DNA from: a virus
DNA: 26,665 nucleotides
Reading direction: 5' to 3' (one strand)
IMG/VR virus record: IMGVR_UViG_3300033571_028691
Coordinates: 1 to 26,665 of that record
Shown: positions 19,350-26,665 of the stretch, in pieces
How positions within the stretch are numbered: the stretch's first letter is position 1
Layout of the letters: the number at the start of each line of letters is the position of its first letter
Program-made: the position numbers and the translations under genes
Notes under the pieces: model-generated
The model's input: the letters and a program-made list of their open reading frames with translations, nothing else
Told to the model about the DNA's origin: nothing
Databases searched by the model: none

Positions 19350-21276
19350 AGCTGTGCTTGATTTTGAATTCTTTGGTGCAAACAACGAACACCCAACGTT
19401 AGTGTGTGCGGCACTAGCACATAAGACCTACTGGCTCTTGGATAACTCGGATACAACACGTTTTAAAAATGATTTAAAAAAATTTAAAAAGCTGATTGTT
19501 TATTACGGAGTTGCAGAATCTCGTTGTTTACTTGCTCTTAAAATCAATCCCTTAAATTTTGAATGGGTTGATTTGTATGCAGAGTTTAAGATGTTGCAAA
19601 ACTCAAACAATCAATATCTTTATGGCACTTATATTGATAGTGCAGGGCTTAAGAAATTCTCAGAACCCAAAAATTTTCGTGAATATATAAATCAAGTAAA
19701 TAACGAAGATGACGATGAAGAAATGCTGAAGCATAACAAAGTACCCTCAAATTTAATTAATGCAGTATTTAAAATGACGCAACACGTTTTAAGTTCTTTG
19801 CAAAAAAATCAAATGAGAGAAATCATCATTTCAGGAAACGTCGAAAATATCACAAACCATAAAAAAGAAATTATGGAATATTGCTTGAGTGATGTTTCGT
19901 TTCTTTATGCTGTGCGTAATAAAATTGAGTTCGAGTATTATAGGCTAGGACTACGAAACTTTGAAGAATCTATACTTGATCGTGGTTTGTATTCAGCGTG
20001 CATTGGGATTTGTGAGCAGATAGGAATTCCCATCAATAAACAACTGTTGGATAAAATTATTGCAAAGACTCCTGAAATTATTAAAGACTCAAGAGATGCT
20101 GTCAATGCATTATCCTCATTTCCAATTTATATCCCTGAAATTCCCGCCACAGAAAAACATTTTAAAAATGGTGCTGTAAAAATCATCAAAAGCAAACCCG
20201 AACGACGCGACAACAAAGCAATTCAAAAACTCATTGAAAGTTTTGATATTCCCGCTTGGCCAAAAACAGAAACGGGCTTTTATAAAACAGATTCTGACAC
20301 GATAGAAAGTTATAGAACGATTCCCGTTATTGAAGAGATGTATAAGTGCAACAAAACCGAATCATCTTTAAAATGGTTTCGTGAAAAAAATTCCGACGGG
20401 TTTTTTGCCGCTTATGATTTTAAAAATGACGTTGTCAGACCCTTTTATGGAATTTACGGCACACAGACGGGACGTAATGCCGCCAAAGCGAAAACGTACC
20501 CATTGGCGATGAGTTCCTGGTTGCGTGCGATTATTCAACCAAAACCAGGAACTGTCATCATTGCAGCAGACTTTAGTCAACAAGAAATTGCTGTTGCAGC
20601 GTGGCTCTCTCAAGACAAGAATTTAATCAACGCTTACAATTCAGGTGATGTGTACTTAGAGTTTGCAAAACAAGCGGGCGCTGTGCCCATGGATGCAACA
20701 AAGAAAACCCACGAGCGCGAGCGCGACCTTTTTAAATCAACAAAGCTTGGCTTGCAGTATGGGATGGGTGCTGAAAAGTTACGATTGAAGCTCACATACG
20801 ATTGCAAACGGACTGTGTCGCTTGAAGAGACTCAAGCATTAATTACAGCACATAAAACTGTGTATGCAGAGTACTGGAATTGGGTTTATGAAATTAGCAA
20901 GCAATACAAAAGCCGCGTGCCGCTTGTCACATCTGATGGTTGGGTTTTGTGGACTGACAACCCCATTATGACAAGCGTGCGCAACTTCCACGTTCAAGCA
21001 CACAGTGCCAGCATTACGCGTCAAGCTGTAGTCGATGCGTGCAAAGCAAATTTGAAAGTGATGTCAAGTTTGCATGACGCGCTTTATATTATCTCGCAAG
21101 AACCGACAAAAGATTTGATTATTCTCAAGCAAATCATGCGCAACGCAACAGAAAAAATACTCGGTGAAAACTGTATAGAAATACGAATTGATGATAAAAT
21201 CTTAACAGATTCAGAAATATGGGTTGAAAAAAAAGGACAAGCCGATTGGTCTAAAATCAAAACACACATCATTTGA
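19342..21276 (+). CDS. polA: DNA polymerase, family A, with 3'-5' exonuclease domain
   Basis: 644 residues. Exonuclease motifs: VLDFEFFG (5-12, D-x-E), and EYCLSDVSFL (about 179-188). Polymerase motifs: A, AADFSQQEIAVAAWLS (about 408-423); B, RDLFKSTKLGLQYGMG (about 461-476); C, SLHDALYI (about 575-582). This is a phage replicative PolA without a 5'-3' exonuclease domain. At the O-helix site that is Phe762 in E. coli Pol I (Tyr526 in T7), this enzyme has Leu (K-STK-L-GLQYG). Leu at 762 is reported in viral PolA surveys to associate with temperate or slower replication, which suits a phage-plasmid. The second exonuclease motif is less clear (YYGVAESRCL). It starts inside the end of the diphosphohydrolase-like gene. 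Confidence 0.9.
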   Translation: MSEAVLDFEFFGANNEHPTLVCAALAHKTYWLLDNSDTTRFKNDLKKFKKLIVYYGVAESRCLLALKINPLNFEWVDLYAEFKMLQNSNNQYLYGTYIDSAGLKKFSEPKNFREYINQVNNEDDDEEMLKHNKVPSNLINAVFKMTQHVLSSLQKNQMREIIISGNVENITNHKKEIMEYCLSDVSFLYAVRNKIEFEYYRLGLRNFEESILDRGLYSACIGICEQIGIPINKQLLDKIIAKTPEIIKDSRDAVNALSSFPIYIPEIPATEKHFKNGAVKIIKSKPERRDNKAIQKLIESFDIPAWPKTETGFYKTDSDTIESYRTIPVIEEMYKCNKTESSLKWFREKNSDGFFAAYDFKNDVVRPFYGIYGTQTGRNAAKAKTYPLAMSSWLRAIIQPKPGTVIIAADFSQQEIAVAAWLSQDKNLINAYNSGDVYLEFAKQAGAVPMDATKKTHERERDLFKSTKLGLQYGMGAEKLRLKLTYDCKRTVSLEETQALITAHKTVYAEYWNWVYEISKQYKSRVPLVTSDGWVLWTDNPIMTSVRNFHVQAHSASITRQAVVDACKANLKVMSSLHDALYIISQEPTKDLIILKQIMRNATEKILGENCIEIRIDDKILTDSEIWVEKKGQADWSKIKTHII

Positions 21277-21288
21277 GAAAGGTTATTG

Positions 21289-21642
21289 ATGCAAACAGAA
21301 TTTGTCAAAACTGAAAGCAAAACGATTTTTAAAAAAGCGCCATCGCTGAAAAATCAACCAGTAAATGGTGAGCTCTTTACTCTGAATGAAGCAGTGACAG
21401 GGACACTCTCAAATATTTTTGAGAATCAAGACGGGCAAATTATTTTTCTCAAAACACCCACTGGAGATGTGGGAGTTCCTTTGTATTCAGGGCTGAAATT
21501 TTTTATTTATCATAAGAAGTATAAATACGGCGATATTGAGAAAGTGGGCAAAGAAAAAGGCGATCCAATTACGATTGTTTATCTTGGTACGAAAATGAGC
21601 CCAAAATCGAATAGACTCATGCACAACTTTTTTGTGGAGTGA
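21289..21642 (+). CDS. Unrecognised replication-operon protein (117 residues)
   Basis: ATG 21289 is preceded by AAAGG at six bases. The middle part (VNGELFTLNEAVTGTLSNIF, DGQIIFLKTPTGDVGVPLYS) has the strand pattern of a small beta-barrel, and the C-terminus is basic with GTKMSPKSNRLMHNFFVE. Position between DNA polymerase and a RecE-type exonuclease suggests an accessory such as a single-strand-binding or polymerase-associated factor. I cannot confirm an OB fold, and there is no acidic SSB-type tail. Overlaps the area of the next start. Confidence 0.6.
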   Translation: MQTEFVKTESKTIFKKAPSLKNQPVNGELFTLNEAVTGTLSNIFENQDGQIIFLKTPTGDVGVPLYSGLKFFIYHKKYKYGDIEKVGKEKGDPITIVYLGTKMSPKSNRLMHNFFVE

Positions 21643-21647
21643 ATACT

Positions 21648-22433
21648 TTGACTGATGCTGATTATTACAAGCTCGATTGTCTTAGCTTTTCAAAACTCAA
21701 ATACATTTTACATTCACCGCGTAAATTTTTTCAAAATCAAGAAACACCTTTTGCGGGAACGGCTGCAACAAATTTAGGCAATGCGATTCACTGTTGGATA
21801 CAAAATCAGCAAGAGCGCGTGAGCTTTCTGCCTGACTTGTCTCACGTCAAAACGCGCGACGGCAGAATAGCCCGAACACCGCAAAGCACAACCGAGGGAA
21901 AGCAAATCATTGAAGACTTTAAAAAAACTGTGCCGGCAGACAATTTTATTTTGTCTTGCGATTGTCTCCCTATTTTGATTAATCTCTATAATCATTATAA
22001 ACAGAATTACGAAATTCAAGAAATTATGAGCGACTTCATGAATTTTGAAACGCCTTACTTTGCAGAAATTGACGATTTAAAATTTAAGGGCAAGTTAGAC
22101 GCGGAAAATCGCAACTATATTATCGATTTTAAAACAACGTACAAACCCGCGTCAAAATATTCTGTTGCAAAACATCTCATATACGACGAGTATTATCATA
22201 TGCAACTTGCAATCTATGGGTTGCTAAAAGCACGCAACGAAGAAAAAGATTTTAGAGATTATCATTACAAAATTATTTTCTTTGAAACCGAGCCACCGTA
22301 TGATGTAAAAATGTACACAATAAGTCATTTTACAATTCAGCAAGGGTTGGATTTACTCACTTCTGCTATCAATAAATACAAACACTATATCATCAATAAA
22401 AACCCTCTCTATGAGTTGAGCGAAACGATATGA
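21648..22433 (+). CDS. PD-(D/E)XK exonuclease (RecE-like)
   Basis: About 261 residues. LSFSKLKYILHSPRKFF near the start, TNLGNAIHCWIQNQ, FKGKLDAENRNYIIDFKTT (about 147-165; catalytic D and D-x-K), and YHMQLAIYGLL form the pattern of phage PD-(D/E)XK nucleases of the RecE C-terminal/DUF3799 type. Such enzymes resect double-strand ends 5'-3' for recombination or end processing, usually with an annealase; no obvious RecT or Beta protein is in the window. GTG 21639 also opens the frame, but GGAG lies at eight bases before TTG 21648 and overlaps the GTG, so I prefer TTG. The stop overlaps the next ATG as ATGA. Confidence 0.8.
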   Translation: MTDADYYKLDCLSFSKLKYILHSPRKFFQNQETPFAGTAATNLGNAIHCWIQNQQERVSFLPDLSHVKTRDGRIARTPQSTTEGKQIIEDFKKTVPADNFILSCDCLPILINLYNHYKQNYEIQEIMSDFMNFETPYFAEIDDLKFKGKLDAENRNYIIDFKTTYKPASKYSVAKHLIYDEYYHMQLAIYGLLKARNEEKDFRDYHYKIIFFETEPPYDVKMYTISHFTIQQGLDLLTSAINKYKHYIINKNPLYELSETI

Positions 22434-22912
22434 TAAAAATTCCTACAATTATTGCAATCGACCCCGCGTCAAATAAAGCGGGAGTTGCATTGTATTATAA
22501 CGAAATTATCCGCTCGGCATTATTGACGGGCTATGGGAATTGGACGCAAAGAATCACACAACAGCGCCAACAGCTCGAATTATTTTTAAATCATTATTTA
22601 CCGGAAAATCAAATTATCAATCATCTTGTTGTAGAGAACGTTGTAGGTTTTCGCAATTCAAAGCTTAGTTATTCTGTGGGTGCGTTGTGCTCATTGCCAT
22701 GCATTCAGAGTGAACTAAACCTGATGGCACCATCTTGTTGGAAGAAAATTGTGAAAAAATGTGGCGGCGGAAAAATCCAAAAAGGGTTTGCAGCGTTACG
22801 TTATGTGCGGCCGGCGTACCCGCAAGTGTCTGATGATGAGGCCGACGCTATCTTAATGTTACTTGCTTATCTTGAGAAAGGCTTTACAGATGAACAGTAT
22901 ACCGATTACTAA
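22430..22912 (+). CDS. RuvC-like Holliday junction resolvase
   Basis: 160 residues. IIAIDPASNKAGVAL (D11), HLVVENVVG (E69), and VSDDEADAILMLLAYLE (D135/D136 and D139) supply the four acidic positions of the RuvC/RNase H fold, with the typical (I)-(D)-P-(G/A)-S start. The enzyme would resolve four-way junctions from recombination-dependent replication before packaging. Length is close to bacterial RuvC. It is coupled to the upstream exonuclease (ATGA) and overlaps the downstream Orn-like gene by 23 bases, so the three nucleases are one unit. Confidence 0.8.
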   Translation: MIKIPTIIAIDPASNKAGVALYYNEIIRSALLTGYGNWTQRITQQRQQLELFLNHYLPENQIINHLVVENVVGFRNSKLSYSVGALCSLPCIQSELNLMAPSCWKKIVKKCGGGKIQKGFAALRYVRPAYPQVSDDEADAILMLLAYLEKGFTDEQYTDY

Positions 22913-23480
22913 TATCTTATTTTTAGATCTCGAAACAACAGGGCTTGATTGTGCAAAGCATTATATTTTAGAAGTTGCAATTCTTCCAGCACAATTGCAT
23001 GAAGAAAACTTTTTCTGTAATAAAGAGAATTTGTTTACGGCTCTGTTGAACTTTCACGTTGAAAATTTCAAAGAGAATTTTGACCCAAAAGCTCTTGAAA
23101 TGCACGAAACAAATAATTTGATTCAAGATATTTTAAATTCTGATATTAAAAAGTGGGAACTAAAAGAACTCGAGCAAGAGTTGATTAAACAAGTCAATAA
23201 TACTTTTGGAAAGTATGCAATGGGCATTCAATTAGCCGGAAATTCCGTGCATTTTGATTTGCAATTTATCAAACATCATATGCCCACATTTGCAAAACGT
23301 TTGAGTTATCGAATTTTAGATATGAGTACATTCCGCACACTCGCAACAGCACTTTGTAATTATAAATCAGAACTCAACCCAGCGCACAGAGCTAAAGAAG
23401 ATGTTTTGTATTCTTACAGTTTAATGCTTGATTTTATCAAAAAGTTGAGACACAGCGAGACTAATCGAAGCTTAAATTAA
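22890..23480 (+). CDS. Oligoribonuclease-like DEDDh 3'-5' exonuclease
   Basis: 196 residues from ATG 22890 (AAGG at eight bases). ExoI is LFLDLETTGLD (D13, E15), exoII is AGNSVHFDLQFIKHHMPTFA (D123), and exoIII is HRAKEDV (H166, D171), so all DEDDh residues are present. The stretch GNSVHFDLQFIKHHMP with RILDMSTFRTLA matches bacterial Orn (GNS-x-x-x-D-x-x-F-(L/I)-x-x-x-MP and LD-(V/M)-ST) better than DnaQ proofreading subunits. Orn degrades di- and oligoribonucleotides and pGpG. In a phage it may recycle RNA primers or nanoRNA, or interfere with nucleotide signalling. The polymerase has its own exonuclease domain, so proofreading is a less likely job. It ends nine bases inside the convergent TrfA-like gene. 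Confidence 0.75.
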   Translation: MNSIPITNILFLDLETTGLDCAKHYILEVAILPAQLHEENFFCNKENLFTALLNFHVENFKENFDPKALEMHETNNLIQDILNSDIKKWELKELEQELIKQVNNTFGKYAMGIQLAGNSVHFDLQFIKHHMPTFAKRLSYRILDMSTFRTLATALCNYKSELNPAHRAKEDVLYSYSLMLDFIKKLRHSETNRSLN

Positions 23481-24608
23481 TCCGCCATCTTTTCTAACAA
23501 ACAATTTTGAATTTTCTATTTTATATTCAAAATTGGTATTTTCTGTTACGTAAGCATTTTTAATCAATTCAAGAGCAGAGCGTAAAGACCTGTTGAATTC
23601 TTTTTGAATCAAACCGCTTCTTGATAAGTCGTGTAAATATTCAAGCGAAAAAGGGATGGGTTCTTTATGTGAAGCGTAAAAATGAAAAATCCATAAAGCC
23701 AATTGATTTTGGCCAAGTTGCTTTCTAATATTGATATTGATAAATGTATAGTCATCTGTATCTCTAAACACGCAAAGTAAATGATTATCAAATTCTAAAT
23801 AATAAGCGTTGGGTTCATCTTCGATCAAAGCAAACGATTGAATAAGATGACTCATATACATTGCGTGTTGCTTGCCTTTGACTTGCACAACCGCGAGTAC
23901 AAGTTTAAAAATTCGATTTTTCACTTGGTCGCGGGTTTCTGTACTATCTGTATACCCTAAAAATTTACACACTTCATAAATTGTCACACGGACACGATTA
24001 CTTCCTTTAGACTTTTCTTTAAATAAATAGACCAATGCATCCCAAACTATGAGATCCAATTGGTTTAATTCTTCTCCCGAAAACAGCACTTGATACTGCG
24101 ACATCGACAGTATCTCTTTATTTTTGACAGTAAGATGAACCCCTCTTTTTTGAATTCCGAACAAAGCAGAACGTAAAAAAACGTTGGGAATTGCTCGACT
24201 TAAAGGTTCTGTGACGGGGATAAATTCTGTTGTCGGAAGAGCATTAATTTTTTCTTTGATGCTATCAAAATGTTTATTGAGATAATCTTTGAACTCTTCA
24301 GTATTATTCTTTAAATAGTCGTAGAGCCTGTAAGGTTTTGTTTTCAAGTCGCTAATTGTTTCATGTGTCGTGAGTATCTTTTCTTCTAAAAATCGAAACC
24401 CTAAAATTCCAAAATCATTGAGACAAAGATTGACGACGTGTTTAAATGCATTGTAACTAAAATAATTAAAATTGCCTTTAAAATCTTGAAAGTTGTCAAA
24501 AAACAAAGCCCCACAAATACCCATCGCTTGGTTAAAGTGTGGATGTTGTTGAGTATTGTCGTTTTTAATTGAGATTCTCTTGACTGTCTGACTTTTTGTA
24601 ATTAGCAT
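23472..24608 (-). CDS. trfA: TrfA-family plasmid replication initiator
   Basis: 378 residues. AIPNVFLRSALFGIQKRG (139-156), FSGEELNQLDLIVWDALVYL (176-195), VTIYEVCKFLGY (208-219), and QLGQNQLALWIFHFYASHKE (297-316) with LEYLHDLS follow in order the signatures of the TrfA replication initiator family of broad-host-range plasmids (RK2 type). TrfA binds iterons, melts the AT-rich origin and loads host helicase. The first about 130 residues (including ICGALFFDNFQDFKGNFNYF) are extra relative to the core. ATG 24608 has GGAGG at seven bases, but that site sits in a hairpin. Iterons lie 158 bases upstream. Its presence strongly supports plasmid maintenance of this phage. Gene symbol given by family. 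Confidence 0.85.
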   Translation of the reverse strand: MLITKSQTVKRISIKNDNTQQHPHFNQAMGICGALFFDNFQDFKGNFNYFSYNAFKHVVNLCLNDFGILGFRFLEEKILTTHETISDLKTKPYRLYDYLKNNTEEFKDYLNKHFDSIKEKINALPTTEFIPVTEPLSRAIPNVFLRSALFGIQKRGVHLTVKNKEILSMSQYQVLFSGEELNQLDLIVWDALVYLFKEKSKGSNRVRVTIYEVCKFLGYTDSTETRDQVKNRIFKLVLAVVQVKGKQHAMYMSHLIQSFALIEDEPNAYYLEFDNHLLCVFRDTDDYTFININIRKQLGQNQLALWIFHFYASHKEPIPFSLEYLHDLSRSGLIQKEFNRSLRSALELIKNAYVTENTNFEYKIENSKLFVRKDGGLI

Positions 24609-24615
24609 AAATCAA

Positions 24616-24670
24616 CCTCCGTGTTTATAGCTATTTTAAGAAAATTAAATATACACAGAGGCTTTTTTTT
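24616..24670. promoter_or_regulatory. Hairpin over the initiator ribosome site; terminator on the plus strand
   Basis: In the leftward initiator mRNA, CCTCTGTGT (24661-24653) pairs with ACACGGAGG (24624-24616), with three more pairs after a two-base bulge, so the GGAGG ribosome site is buried. On the plus strand the same stem is followed by nine T (24662-24670 region), a terminator for rightward readthrough from the 16.3-23.5 kb operon, which would otherwise pass antisense through the initiator gene into the origin. Confidence 0.6.
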
Positions 24671-24748
24671 TGCCAAATTTTTCTTCTATAAAAATTCCTG
24701 CACAATTTTTAATCAAATATATCGCATCATTTTTAAGCATATTTAAAA

Positions 24749-25000
24749 CCCACTAGATCGGGGTTTATACACCCACTACCGACTTGATTATACACCCACT
24801 ACCGACTTGATTATACACTTTTGATTCCATTTTTTTAAAAACCGTTTTTGAAAAATAAATCAATAATTTCATATTTTTATTTCAAAATTAAAAATTCGCT
24901 CCAGTATCTTATAGTTTTATATATATATATTTAATCATTTTTTATTCTTTTTAATCAAAAAAAATGCACAAAAAAGAAGCAAACATAGTCTTAGGTATGC
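24749..25000. other. Probable plasmid origin of replication: iterons and AT-rich region
   Basis: Two exact 23-bp direct repeats (24766-24788 and 24789-24811) each begin TATACACCCACTACCGACTT; a partial third, TATACACTTTTGAT, follows (24812-24825), and CCCACTAGATCGGGGTT precedes them as a degenerate fourth. Counting the preceding T, each unit contains TTATACACC, one base off the DnaA-box consensus TTATNCACA. About 170 bases of extreme AT, including TATATATATATTTAATC, follow as the likely unwinding element. Iteron length of 22-23 bp and position upstream of the initiator gene are standard for TrfA/Rep-type plasmids. Number of full iterons (two) is low. Confidence 0.75.
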
Positions 25001-25076
25001 TATAAATAAACCTAAAACCATATCATTTCATGTAGCAGTTTCATTTTTTTTCTTCAAAATTTTGAGGCCACAGGAG

Positions 25077-25196
25077 ATGCAGCTTCGAATGAAAAAATCG
25101 AACCCAAGAATTTTTTGTAATTGCAATTTTAAATTTGGTGAGACTCAAAAAATAAAAAATTTAGACGCTTTTAAGCTCATAGAGAAAAAAATATAG
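25077..25196 (+). CDS. Possible 39-residue basic peptide beside the origin
   Basis: The frame encodes MQLRMKKSNPRIFCNCNFKF and a lysine-rich end. An AGGAG touches the first ATG (too close) and lies 12 bases before the second (25089), so initiation is not convincing. CNC might bind metal but one motif is not evidence. The rest of 24826-25254 holds no other supported gene; a TTAGGT/ACCTAA hairpin lies near 24991-25015. Confidence 0.2.
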   Translation: MQLRMKKSNPRIFCNCNFKFGETQKIKNLDAFKLIEKKI

Positions 25197-25254
25197 CAAA
25201 GATGAATCATGAATTATGCAGTTATTCTTTTTCTTTGTATTGACTTAAAAATAG

Positions 25255-26664
25255 TTAATTTTGCGATATGCTTGGTTTTGAGGCAAGATACAATAGAACT
25301 TCGGGATTTATGCCACTTTTTGATGCAAATTGCTTTACAGACATTGGCACCTTATTAACTATATTATTGCCAGTATTGATCCCCTTTGCAACTACCTCCC
25401 CTAACTTTCTTCTGCCGAAAGGTGTTAGCAATGATGCTGCCATGAATGCCCCAGGGCTTACCTGTTGCTGGTTTGCTGAATAAGCCCCAGCACCTGTTGC
25501 CCCTACAATACCACCCAAACCAATCGCTGAATTAAGGCTCTTGTTGTTCAGGTTTTGCAAAGCTTTTCCGATCTGACTTTGCATCGCATAGTCTTTGACA
25601 AATTTCGGGTAGGCGCGATCTTGAATTTTTGATTCTAAAATTTCATTTAAAGTTTTCTTTATTTTTCCTAGAGCTGCAGCGTCAACTTCGTCCATTCCAG
25701 CGCGTGCTTTTTTAATGTTTGAATTCAAAAATGAAATTGAACGTGCTAAGTCTGTGCCGCTTACATTTTTAAGTTTATCAGATTTACCAAGCAGATTACT
25801 CTCTAAATCTTTTAGCGCACGAGTAACGGCGGAATTTTCCGGAATATCTTTTAATTCGTTTGGATTAAATGATTTTTTTACGTTAGCAAGAATTTGAGGA
25901 GCACTAAATGGCTCTGTGACGCTCTCTCTTAAAGCGCCAATTTGTTGACCTGTTGTTTTTCGTGAAGCATCCAACATTTTTTGACGACCAGGTGTTGTCG
26001 AAAAAAAATCTGCATATTTGTTTTTTAAAATATACTCTGCCAAGTCTTTCTCTTGTTTTTCACGCATCTCCAGTGGCATGTTTTTTGAAATTTTATTGAG
26101 TAATCCTTTATCAAACCCGACACTTTTTAATGCGTTGTCAGTTTTGATTTTATCAAGAGATTCTCCAATTTTCCCAATGCCTTTTCCTGCTAATCCAAAC
26201 GCTCCTGAAATTGCGCCACCCGTTGCGGCACCTTTTGCTTGTTGCAACGCATCACCCTCTGCACTACCTAAACCCGCAAGTGCACCTTGGGCAACCATAG
26301 AGGGAATTGTCACCAAACTTTTCGCGCCAATAGCTGGTAAACCTGATGCAATCTCGCCGACCATTGACGACCCAGGGTTGGATTGTTGTAATTGCTTTTG
26401 ATATGCACGTGAAGCATCCCGATCAACTTTATAACCAGTTTGAAATGCTTTCTTAACACCCTCAAAACCTTCTCCCTCTGGTTTAGGTAACATGCCAAAA
26501 GCTTGTTGTCCTGCACGCTTAACTCCGCCTAAAACTCCCTCAATCTCATCTAAAAAATTAAAAGTTGCACCACGCGCAGCACCAATTCCAGCGGCTTCTA
26601 ATTTTTTTGCAAAACTATCATTGTTACTTTTGGGTTGTGCTGTTTGTTGTTCCAATTTCTGCAT
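25255..26664 (-). CDS. Glycine-rich virion/ejection protein (5' end at window edge)
   Basis: 469 codons are visible; the ATG at 26664 is one base from the window edge, so the true start may lie beyond. The N-terminal part AGIGAARGATFNFLDEIEGV is a pattern seen in phage internal-virion or DNA-injection proteins. It is followed by GVKRAGQQAFGMLPKPEGEG, and by long Gly/Ala stretches with glycine-zipper spacing (GALAGLGSAEGDALQQAKGA, GGAISGAFGLAGKG) that can insert in membranes. A charged helical middle (about 180-370) and a second Gly/Ala segment GLGGIVGATGAGAYSANQQQ follow. It is probably one of the proteins ejected to form the DNA conduit. It is leftward, as are the capsid genes, consistent with one late operon around a circle. 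No clear terminator follows; TTGACTTAA at 25240 lies just after the stop. Confidence 0.6.
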   Translation of the reverse strand: MQKLEQQTAQPKSNNDSFAKKLEAAGIGAARGATFNFLDEIEGVLGGVKRAGQQAFGMLPKPEGEGFEGVKKAFQTGYKVDRDASRAYQKQLQQSNPGSSMVGEIASGLPAIGAKSLVTIPSMVAQGALAGLGSAEGDALQQAKGAATGGAISGAFGLAGKGIGKIGESLDKIKTDNALKSVGFDKGLLNKISKNMPLEMREKQEKDLAEYILKNKYADFFSTTPGRQKMLDASRKTTGQQIGALRESVTEPFSAPQILANVKKSFNPNELKDIPENSAVTRALKDLESNLLGKSDKLKNVSGTDLARSISFLNSNIKKARAGMDEVDAAALGKIKKTLNEILESKIQDRAYPKFVKDYAMQSQIGKALQNLNNKSLNSAIGLGGIVGATGAGAYSANQQQVSPGAFMAASLLTPFGRRKLGEVVAKGINTGNNIVNKVPMSVKQFASKSGINPEVLLYLASKPSISQN

Positions 26665-26665
26665 T

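Noticed and set aside
1-26665. tRNA or rRNA genes
   Set aside because: I looked for T-loop (GGTTCRA) and acceptor pairing patterns by eye and found none convincing; a tRNAscan run would be decisive.
1-26665. Window ends joining as one complete circular genome
   Set aside because: Joining position 26665 to 1 does not fuse the two edge genes sensibly, and portal and most tail genes are missing, so the window is only part of the element.

Overview
The window is one stretch of an AT-rich (visibly about two thirds A+T) tailed-phage genome that also carries a plasmid replication module. I read it as a circular phage-plasmid, or an extrachromosomal prophage, of a proteobacterium. The support is a TrfA-family replication initiator next to iterons, a small serine resolvase next to res-like dyads, and a complete-looking packaging, capsid and replication gene set. 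A near-consensus Fur box, ordinary sigma70-type promoters and strong AGGAGG-type ribosome sites fit an AT-rich gammaproteobacterial host. The host genus cannot be read from the sequence.

Layout. Positions 1-3675 hold leftward late genes driven from a promoter near 3650-3675: scaffold, a small virion protein, major capsid protein, 3-TM holin, and a tail-fibre-like gene cut by the window edge. Positions 3.7-6.0 kb form a gene-poor control region. It has dense hairpins and AT palindromes, a strong promoter for a 54-residue two-helix membrane protein that was hidden in a wrong-frame ORF, the serine recombinase, res-like sites, a Fur box and three 41-bp tandem repeats. Positions 6.0-10.0 kb are rightward: an orphan beta-class DNA methyltransferase, then a strong promoter and a run of unrecognised early genes. 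Several intrinsic terminators lie between these genes, and one lies inside a gene. At 9982-10948 there is a leftward two-gene cassette with a truncated N6-methyltransferase fold. Positions 11.0-15.5 kb are a rightward operon of small unknown genes leading into terminase small and large subunits, preceded by a terminator placed directly before the first ribosome site. At 15442-16283 there is a second leftward two-gene cassette. Positions 16.3-23.5 kb are a tightly overlapping rightward replication and recombination operon: HNH/AP2-like protein, SF3 helicase, M15 peptidase, dATP/dGTP diphosphohydrolase-like protein, family A DNA polymerase, unknown, PD-(D/E)XK exonuclease, RuvC-like resolvase and Orn-like exonuclease. 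Positions 23.5-25.25 kb are the leftward TrfA-family initiator and its AT-rich iteron origin. Positions 25.25-26.66 kb hold a leftward glycine-rich virion or ejection protein.

How the parts fit. In the plasmid state, TrfA-like protein would fire the iteron origin and the serine recombinase would resolve multimers. In the lytic state, the helicase, PolA, exonuclease and RuvC-like genes would replicate and process DNA for TerL to package. The late genes at both window ends run leftward, as expected if one late operon continues through the unseen remainder of a circular genome. The most interesting leads are the initiator ribosome site held in a hairpin that is also a terminator on the other strand, the terminators inside operons and inside a gene (suggesting processive antitermination), the Fur box in a phage control region, the 41-bp repeats, and the short methyltransferase lacking its catalytic motif.
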